Origin: Sophora flavescens
Taxonomy: Eukaryota > Streptophyta > Magnoliopsida > Fabales > Fabaceae
NCBI GenBank assembly: GCA_030762895.1
Contig: CM061067.1
Coordinates: forward strand, 100,256,602 to 100,320,601
DNA: 64,000 bases
Direction of reading: 5' to 3'
Shown here: positions 56,970 through 64,000 of the stretch, in pieces
Layout of the letters: the number at the start of each line of letters is the position of its first letter
How positions within the stretch are numbered: position 1 is the first letter of the stretch
Notes under the pieces: generated by a model
What the model saw: only the letters and a program-made list of their open reading frames with translations
What the model was told of the DNA's origin: nothing
The model's database searches: none
Program-made: the position numbers and the translations under genes

Positions 56970-57701
56970 TCAACCGGGATCAGCTGGGCTTGGAAGTGCA
57001 ATAACACCTCTCTTCCAAGGAAGTCCATTAAAGAGCCTATTTTGTTCATATGGCCACATGCGCTTTCGCTTTGCTCTTTTCACTCTGAGTTTCATGGCCT
57101 TACTTCCTTCTGGTGGAAGTTTTAACTCCACATGTTGAGCAACTCCAATTTCATCATTATTTGGTGCATTATTTGTCATGCAAAGTTTGGGAGTTGCTTC
57201 CATGTTAATGGCTTCCTTCACCTTTGGAGGCATTATCTCAATCCTGCACACATGACTCTCAAAAGGAGGGTTGTTATATGAGTTAGTCAAATCAAAATCC
57301 ACCCTACCTTCCTCTACATTCAAAGAGAGCGTACCATTTTTTAAATCTATTATTGCTCCAACTGTGGCCAAGAATGGCCTTCCAAGAATGATAGGGAATT
57401 TAGAATTCCCGTTCATATCCAACACCATGAAATTGGTAGGAATGAAAATTTTCCCTACCTTTATGGGAACATTCTCTAGTATGCCTAGAGGAATTTTAGT
57501 TGAGCCATCCGCAAATTGTAAAGAGGACTTGGATGGACTCAATTCCTTGGTTCCTAACCTCTCAAAGATAGTAAGCGGCATCAAACTCGCACTAGCTCCT
57601 AAGTCACATAAGGCTTGGTCTATTTTTAATTCTCCAATTGAGCAAGCAATAGAGAAACTTCCTGGATCTTTTAGTTTATGAGGCGTATTAGTTTTTATCA
57701 T
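56970..57701 (-). pseudogene. Athila-like aspartic protease
   Basis: The frame has KLKDPGSFSIACSIG, the active site CDLGASASLMP (catalytic Asp), ADGSTKIPLGILENVPIKV, FPIILGRPFLATVGAIID and an acidic tail, all typical of Athila protease. It then passes into KRMWPYEQNRLFNGLPWKR and stops. The usual roughly 1000-residue RT/RNase H/integrase part is absent. It is separated from gag by a TAA/frame break at about 57735 and apparently by loss of about 60 codons of linker. Active-site residues are intact. Confidence 0.8.
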
Positions 57702-57737
57702 GGCATCATGCTCCTCAATTAAGCTCTTAGTTTCTTT

Positions 57738-58591
57738 TTATACTTGCTTTTTCTTGACCAACCTTTGTGGGAAAGGTATTGGGGGTTGGTAAGGTGGTGG
57801 AGGGACATACTTTGGCTCTATCTCTTCTTGCTCACTCATGTCCTCCTCACATTCCACATCCTTTTCAACTACCCCAAGCTTATCATCCCTCAAATATATA
57901 GCATTACAGTGCTCATTGGGATTAACTTCGGGTTGTCCTGGAAACGTACCCTTAGTTCTAGAATATGTACTAGCTTGTTGGGCAATCTGAGTTTCTAACA
58001 TCTTATTATGGATGACTAAGTTATCTACCTTAGATGTTAACTCTTTTATTGCCTCATTAACTGCCCTACCTTGTTGCCTAAACTCTTCATTTTGCTTTGT
58101 TTGAGTTTCAACAAAATTTTCCAAAAGAGATTCAAGTTTGGACTTTTGTACCTGAGGATACCCCGATGTGGGTTTCCTATTACCTTGGCCTTCCTGGAAT
58201 TCGTGGTTCAACGTGTTGTTGTAGTTCCCATAGGAGATATAAGGGCTATTCTTCCTTCCTTGGTTGTAAGAATTTGGGGGAACATAGTTTGGCAACTTCG
58301 GGTTCGTGTCATAGAAATTGTGACAAGAGTTCATTTGTTCCCCCGAAGCACCAGATTCAGGAGCAATACCATCAGGGCACTCCATTATGTCATGTCCCTG
58401 CATTCCACAAATCTCACAAAAAACATTAGTAGCACCTATTGAACTCACATTAGCCTTTTCAAGCTTATCAAAGCATTTATTCAATGAGTCAAATTTAGAC
58501 ATAATTAAATCAGTACTATTCATTTCAAACTTACCCCCTGAAAGCTTTTTCGGGTTATTACCTCTTTCCGAACCCCATCGGTGATAGTTGG
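57738..58591 (-). pseudogene. Athila-like Gag, C-terminal part
   Basis: From the CD junction the frame reads YHRWGSERGNN, then a zinc knuckle CEICGMQGHDIMEC (C-C-H-C), a Pro/Asn/Gly-rich region, a coiled-coil-like stretch (LLENFVETQTKQNEEFRQQGRAVNEAI), the TQIAQQAS motif and FPGQPEVNPNEHCNAI, all standard Athila Gag features. A Pro-rich end (PPPPYQPPIPFPQRL) leads to a stop. It was contiguous with 63428-63932 before element CD inserted. Confidence 0.82.
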
Positions 58592-59709
58592 TGATATGAG
58601 CCCAATTTGGAGTATGGTTCAAGAAGCTTATCAAGGACTTGGTGGGCCAATTACAAATGTTACAACCAAGAAAGCCCAACAAGTGTTAATTCAAACTATG
58701 GTTCTCTTCATGGAAGCAAGCTCAAATGCAAGATTGGATGGAATGAAGCCCAAATTATTAACTTTCATTATCCAACTAAAGGATCCATGACAAGAGGGGT
58801 GTGCAACATGAAGAAGAGTCCAATTTTAGTTGTTTGTTTTGATTCAATAAGTGTAAATGGGTTTTATGAGTGAGCCCAATTACTAAGTGATGTTTTTGGG
58901 GCAGCCCACTTGTAATCCATGATGGAAAACGAATTTGTCTTAGTAGGAGGAATCTTTAGCTAGCATGCTATAAGAACTCCTAAACTAGTGTGTTGATATT
59001 TTGATAAATTGTATAAATTATGGGGGGTTACACTTTTAATGTGAGAAGCAAGTGTAACCACCACATAATTAGGGGGATGAAGAGTCAAGAAGAAGGGGGG
59101 GCGTAACCTTCATAGTCTTATGGCTGAGTTGAATGATTTGGTGGCTTCATTATGAGGGTTTTTAAGCAAATTAACTCATGTTATGATGTCTGAGTTAAGA
59201 AGGGATTAGTGAGTCATTTAGTGACATGATTGTGGGGGTTATGATCTCTTTGGGAAGCCAAAAGTTGGCAGGGATTAGTGAGTCATTTAGTGACATAATT
59301 AGGCTATTCAAGTGGAGGTTTCATTTTATCTTTGGATGCCAAGAGTTTGGCTGCCATACTATATGTAAAACGAAAATTCATATGAAATAACAAGTTTGAT
59401 GTTGTTGGAATTTATCCAAATTAGTGAGAAGTGTTTCTCCTAAGTTCTTGGTTGAACCAAGATTGAGTTCTTATCAAGAATCTCCAAATTCTTGTGGCGA
59501 ACATCACTTGGCTTATCAAACAATTTCCATTGTTTGTGGCGCCTTCATCATCTCTATCTCGTCCACTTTCTTCTTTCTTCTTCAACTTTTGTTTTGTTAC
59601 TTAAATCTGAAATTGATTCGGTCTTTGTTCTTGAACCAAAGTGCCACAACACTAAACGAATTTCAATCAAAAAGATCATTTCAAGGCAACCACAAGTTGG
59701 TTGTCATCA
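58592..59709 (+). repeat. LTR C, 5' LTR of element CD
   Basis: TGATATGAG...GTCATCA, 1118 bp. Nearly identical to LTR D, with differences seen at about 58800, 59085, 59620 and 59641. Confidence 0.94.
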
Positions 59710-59711
59710 AG

Positions 59712-59723
59712 TGGTATCAGAGC
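59712..59723 (+). other. Primer-binding site of element CD
   Basis: TGGTATCAGAGC, a perfect 12-base match to the initiator Met-tRNA complement, two bases after LTR C. Confidence 0.93.
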
Positions 59724-60327
59724 TCAGGCTTTGATTGAAATTGTGTTGTGATTTTCGTTTTCTTCTTTGTTCTACTTCTACACCATTTTGTTCTTTTCTT
59801 TCTAAAACAAAAACCAACAAAAAAAAATTACTACTTTGATTCAGTTTTGAAGGGAAAAAAATTCGTGGCTATTGTTTGATGATACACAAGTGTACAAGTT
59901 TGATTCTTCTCTTCAAAGTTAAAAAAAAAAAAAAAAATCTGGGCGAAAATTATAAAAAAAAAATTAAAATTGTTCTTGAAGTCTTGGAGAAAAGAGAAGA
60001 GAAAGTTCTATTTGGGCAATTTGTGTTCTAGAAAATATTTCCCTTCTTTCCTTTATTTCCATATTCCCAACCTTTTCCTTTCTAGCCTTTCTTTTCTTGT
60101 TCCTTTGTTTGCTAAGTTTTTGTGATTTTTGTTGCTTGATTTTGGAATTTTTGTGTTTGTTGTCTTGATTCCTCTAAGAACTCAAGGAGAACATTTGAGA
60201 GGAAAAAGGCAAGAGTGAAAAAAAATACATTTTGTGTGGAAAAAGCCAAAAGAGTGGAAAAAAAAAATCCATTGTGTGAACTAGTGAGGGAGTGTAGTGA
60301 GGAAACACAAACTCTTCTACTCAAATC

Positions 60328-62008
60328 ATGGCCAACAATGAGGATAGTCCACCACTATCTCCAAGGTCAGCCACTCTTCAAGCTAGGATGGCCAATCAAG
60401 TCCAAGCTCTTCAAAGACAAATGGAGCAAATGCAAGCCAATTATGATAGACAACTTGCTAACCTACACCGTGATGATTCTAGTGGATATGAGAGTGAAAG
60501 AAGAAGGCCTAGAGGAGGAGGACGTAGAGGAGAGAGGCGTGATAGAGGGCTTGAAGGGGTAAAAATCAAAGTTCCTCCCTTTATTGGGAAGAATGATCCG
60601 GAGGCTTACTTGGAGTGGGAGCTAAAAATAGAACAAGTCTTTGATTGTAATTCATACAATGAAAGCAAGAAGGTGAAAGTAGCCGCCCTTGAGTTCAAGG
60701 AATATGCCCTTGTGTGGTGGGACCAACTACAAAAAGAAAGGAGAAGACATGGAAGAGAGCCCATAGACACTTGGGAGGAGATGAAATTTATCATGAGGAA
60801 GAGGTATGTCCCAAATCATTATCAAAGGGATATTCACAACAAGTTACAAAGGCTTACCCAAGGGACCAAAAGCGTTGATGAATATTTCAAGGAGATGGAG
60901 TTGGCCTTACTTAGGTCAAATTTTAAAAGAAGATAGGGAGGCTACCATGGCAAGGTTCTTACATGGCTTGAATCAAGATATTCAAGACATAGTGGAGTTA
61001 CAAAATTATGTGGAGCTTGAAGATTTGGTTCAACAAGCGATTAAGGTGGAGCAACAAATTAAGAGGAGAAAGTCCAAATATTCTTTTTCTTCATCTTCCA
61101 AATTTCCATCCTCAAATTGGAAGGAAGATTCAAAGAAGGAGGGTGCACCATTTTCTAAAGAGGCCGGGAGCACCCCTCAAGGAAAGAAGCCAACGGAAAC
61201 AAGTTCTAGGAGCCGTGATGTGAAGTGTTTCAAATGCTTAGGCCATGGGCATATTGCATCCCAATGCCCAACAAAGAGGACAATGGTGGCAAGGAATGGT
61301 GAAGTGGTCTCACAAAGCGAAGCCTCAAGTGAGGAGGAGAGTGAAAAAGGAGAAGAAATTCCGGAGGGAGACTTATTCATGGTAAGAAGGCTTTTGGGAA
61401 GTCAAGTCAAAGATCATGAAGCAAGCCAAAGGGAGAATATCTTTCATTCTAGATGTCTAATTCAAGGAAAGGTATGTTCTCTAATCATTGATGGTGGGAG
61501 TTGTGCCAATGTTGTAAGCACTAGATTGGTGTCCAAATTGAATCTTGTTACTAAGGCACATCCAAGGCCATATAGGCTTCAATGGCTAAGTGAGGTTGAG
61601 GAAACGGTGGTGAACAAACAAGTAGAGGTCCCATTCTCAATTGGAAAGTATGAAGATTGTGTACGTTGTGATGTGGTGCCTATGGAGGCAAGCCATATGT
61701 TGTTGGGAAGGCCTTGGCAATATGACAAAAAGGCCATCCATGATGGGTTCTCAAATAAGTTCACCTTCATGCATCAAGACCGAAAGGTCATTCTTTCTCC
61801 TTTATCTCCAAAGCAAGCTTGTGAGGATCAAATAAGAATGAGAAAAAAAGAGAGCAAGAGAGAAAAGAAAAGGAGAGTGAGAAAAAGAAAGAAAAGGAGA
61901 GTGAAAAAAGGATTGAAAAAGAGAGTGAGAAAAAGATTGAAGAAAAAGGTGAGAAAACAATTGAAAAAAAGAGTGATCAAGATAAAAATAATGAGGAAAA
62001 TATTGTGA
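60328..62008 (+). pseudogene. Gag-protease of element CD (frameshifted)
   Basis: Starts at the ATG at 60328 (MANNEDSPPLSPRS). It has an Arg/Gly-rich stretch, VPPFIGKNDPEAYLEWELKIE and the Gag core ALVWWDQLQKERRR. A one-base insertion near 60926 (ttttaaaag; AB has ttttcaag) ends the first frame at 60936. The second frame continues to the zinc knuckle CFKCLGHGHIASQC and protease LIIDGGSCANVVSTRL with its Asp, then LLGRPWQYDKKAIHDG. An A-run frameshift near 61845 turns the following acidic/basic linker into an Arg/Lys-rich run. Unlike AB it has no nonsense codon in the core, so few changes separate it from an intact Gag. Confidence 0.88.
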
Positions 62009-62309
62009 AAATTAGTGAAAAGAAAGAGAGTTGTTTGGCAAGAAAAAGTGAAGAGAAGGAGGCTTTGATTTCAAGGCAACCCCAATTCATTTTTTATTGC
62101 AACAATTTTTATTTAATTGCTAATGCTTCTAAGGATCTTTCTTTGTCTAGTGGTGTTTTACCTTTTTTGCAGAAATTTGGTAATTTCATTCCAAAGGAAG
62201 CACCCTATGGCAATGTCATTGTGAAGAACACTCTGGATGCACCCAAAATGACTAATTTTGGTGATGAAGACTTCAATTCGAGGACGAATTCACTCAAAGA
62301 AGGAGGGAA
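62005..62309 (+). pseudogene. Residual pol tail and polypurine tract, element CD
   Basis: The frame runs from the Lys/Glu-rich linker through KFGNFIPKEAPYGN directly to TNFGDEDFNSRTNSLKE. This is the same junction as in element AB, with RT, RNase H and integrase missing. The polypurine tract AAAGAAGGAGGGAA abuts LTR D at 62310. The frame continues into the LTR for about 66 codons and stops at 62508. Confidence 0.8.
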
Positions 62310-63427
62310 TGATATGAGCCCAATTTGGAGTATGGTTCAAGAAGCTTATCAAGGACTTGGTGGGCCAATTACAAATGTTACAACCAAGAAAGCCCAACAA
62401 GTGTTAATTCAAACTATGGTTCTCTTCATGGAAGCAAGCTCAAATGCAAGATTGGATGGAATGAAGCCCAAATTATTAACTTTCATTATCCAACTAAAGG
62501 ATCCATGACAAGAGGGGCGTGCAACATGAAGAAGAGTCCAATTTTAGTTGTTTGTTTTGATTCAATAAGTGTAAATGGGTTTTATGAGTGAGCCCAATTA
62601 CTAAGTGATGTTTTTGGGGCAGCCCACTTGTAATCCATGATGGAAAACGAATTTGTCTTAGTAGGAGGAATCTTTAGCTAGCATGCTATAAGAACTCCTA
62701 AACTAGTGTGTTGATATTTTGATAAATTGTATAAATTATGGGGGGTTACACTTTTAATGTGAGAAGCAAGTGTAACCACCACATAATTAGGGGGATGAAG
62801 AGTCGAGAAGAAGGGGGGGCGTAACCTTCATAGTCTTATGGCTGAGTTGAATGATTTGGTGGCTTCATTATGAGGGTTTTTAAGCAAATTAACTCATGTT
62901 ATGATGTCTGAGTTAAGAAGGGATTAGTGAGTCATTTAGTGACATGATTGTGGGGGTTATGATCTCTTTGGGAAGCCAAAAGTTGGCAGGGATTAGTGAG
63001 TCATTTAGTGACATAATTAGGCTATTCAAGTGGAGGTTTCATTTTATCTTTGGATGCCAAGAGTTTGGCTGCCATACTATATGTAAAACGAAAATTCATA
63101 TGAAATAACAAGTTTGATGTTGTTGGAATTTATCCAAATTAGTGAGAAGTGTTTCTCCTAAGTTCTTGGTTGAACCAAGATTGAGTTCTTATCAAGAATC
63201 TCCAAATTCTTGTGGCGAACATCACTTGGCTTATCAAACAATTTCCATTGTTTGTGGCGCCTTCATCATCTCTATCTCGTCCACTTTCTTCTTTCTTCTT
63301 CAACTTTTGTTTTGTTACTTAAATCTGAAATTGATTTGGTCTTTGTTCTTGAACCAAAGTGGCACAACACTAAACGAATTTCAATCAAAAAGATCATTTC
63401 AAGGCAACCACAAGTTGGTTGTCATCA
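62310..63427 (+). repeat. LTR D, 3' LTR of element CD
   Basis: 1118 bp, same ends as LTR C, followed directly by the GTTGG duplication. Confidence 0.94.
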
Positions 63428-63932
63428 GTTGGTGGCTACGTTTTCAATGATATTGAACGCTTCAGTCAGAGGTCTATCCATAAAGGCTCCACCAGTTGCG
63501 AAGTCAAGTGACACCTTCGAAGAGTAATCCAATCCATTGTAGAAGGTATGCACTAACAACCACCTCTCGAGCCCATGATGTGGGCAAGACTCTAGCAATC
63601 CTTTGTAACGATCCCAAGCTTCGGATAAGCATTCTCTTGTCCTTTTGGAAGAAGCCGGTGATCTGAGTTCGTAGGTAAGTAGTCTTGGATGGAGGGAAGA
63701 AATTTTCCAAGAATGCCTGCTCCAGTTGGTCCCAAGTTGACAAAGTATTAGCGGGCACTTGCTTCAACCAAGCTTTTGCCTTTCCAGTCAGAGAGGAGGG
63801 GAATAACCTCAAGCGAATAGCATCAATCCGGGCACCTTGAATTCTTATTGCATCGGTGAACTCCAAGAATGTCTCCACATGATCAGTCGGGTCCTTCGAG
63901 GGTAATCCTCCAAATTGATGTGGTCTAATCAT
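63428..63932 (-). pseudogene. Athila-like Gag, N-terminal part
   Basis: FGGLPSKDPTDHVETFLEF, DAIRLRLFPSSLTGKAKAWL and STWDQLEQAFLENFFPPSKT are hallmark Athila Gag segments. A one-base loss near 63640 shifts the frame after FFQKD. In another frame the expected SEAWDRYKG and DRPLTEAFNIIENVAT segments follow up to the CD junction. The start codon of the full protein probably lies to the right, near or beyond the window edge. Confidence 0.82.
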
Positions 63933-64000
63933 GCCAATTAAAAGAGGCGGTATAGTGTAGTTCTCCGCCTCAATTTCTGGCCTAACAATCCCAGTTCAGA

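Larger units (their letters stand above)
58592..63427 (+). mobile_element. Complete non-autonomous Ty3-gypsy element CD, TSD GTTGG
   Basis: Two 1118-bp LTRs (58592-59709, 62310-63427) flank a 2600-bp interior. Flanks are GTTGG at 58587-58591 and 63428-63432, a perfect 5-bp duplication. The LTRs differ at about four positions by eye, so it inserted recently. It codes for gag-protease and a pol tail only. It interrupts the Athila gag. Confidence 0.94.
53912..64000 (-). mobile_element. Athila-like gypsy element, pol-deleted, interrupted by element CD
   Basis: Minus-strand order from the right edge: gag N-terminal part (63932-63428), element CD insertion, gag C-terminal part (58591-57738), protease (57701-56970), the end-of-pol motif GGTCAAGCTTAAGATCGT at about 56955-56938 with GGCAACCCAAG, CACGGCC modules, the CATTGGGGACAATGTAAG motif (56436-56419), a non-coding stretch, and the 3' LTR (53912-55179). 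RT, RNase H and integrase are absent. The 5' LTR lies beyond the window. Five bases left of the element (gctga, 53907-53911) predict its duplication. Confidence 0.82.

Noticed and set aside
58592..58790. A separate truncated element tail coding for MSPIWSMVQEA...
   Set aside because: It is the first part of LTR C; the same frame occurs at the start of every LTR of the family.
58801..58810. TGCAACATG as the LTR start of elements AB and CD
   Set aside because: Sequence upstream of this point is repeated before both LTRs, whereas TGATATGAG at 58592/62310 follows a clear polypurine tract and gives a perfect GTTGG duplication.

Overview
The window is nuclear DNA from a flowering plant and consists almost entirely of transposable elements nested in one another. 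The plant assignment rests on Tekay/Del-like and Athila-like Ty3-gypsy elements, a Ty1-copia element, a TRIM, a CACTA (En/Spm) transposon encoding TNP2 and a Ulp1-like protein, a PIF/Harbinger transposon with a SANT-type ORF1, and an Au-like SINE. The AT-rich composition and short AT-rich introns fit a eudicot better than a grass, but the species cannot be named. No intact host gene, rRNA or tRNA gene was found. Nearly every coding region is broken by stops, frameshifts or deletions.

Region 1 (1-20135) is a tandem Tekay/Del-like array on the minus strand: LTR1, internal copy 1, LTR2, internal copy 2, LTR3. The LTRs are about 3.65 kb, the repeat unit about 8.33 kb, and the middle LTR is shared. 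Both internal copies carry the same disabling lesions, so the array most likely arose by unequal exchange from one already defective element. It abuts an older relative of the same LTR in the opposite orientation (20136-23197), a solo LTR lacking most of its U3. Then come a TRIM with a hAT-like insertion (23284-24596), an AT-rich spacer and a LINE-like 3' end.

Region 2 (about 25979-48898) is a decayed PIF/Harbinger locus on the minus strand (transposase 46574-47800, ORF1 26037-46396). A solo LTR (26608-31158) sits in an ORF1 intron. A 14.8 kb CACTA element (31338-46171, TSD GTA) sits in an ORF1 exon. The CACTA holds a TNP2 pseudogene, a second gene with Transposase_24-like and Ulp1-like parts, a 3'-truncated copia element, a SINE-like segment, and a fragment resembling a PDAP1/HASPP28 host-gene exon.

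Region 3 (48899-64000) is a chain of nested LTR elements: LTR X (from 48899) contains element AB (from 49777), whose 3' LTR is cut by an Athila-like element (from 53912), whose gag is cut by the complete element CD (58592-63427, TSD GTTGG). AB and CD belong to one non-autonomous gypsy family in which gag-protease is joined to a short pol tail and RT, RNase H and integrase are absent.

The most unusual signal is a roughly 50-bp palindromic module (core TCACGGCCGTGA plus CACGGCCNGGCCGTGA, followed by TCTG). It recurs in pairs to quadruplets in the Tekay LTRs, the opposed solo LTR, the Athila LTR and the Athila 3' non-coding region; LTR X carries a related GCACGNCCGTGC form. A second signal shared across families is a consensus splice donor 130-180 nt downstream of the TATA box in four large LTR families, with an acceptor just upstream of the Tekay gag start.
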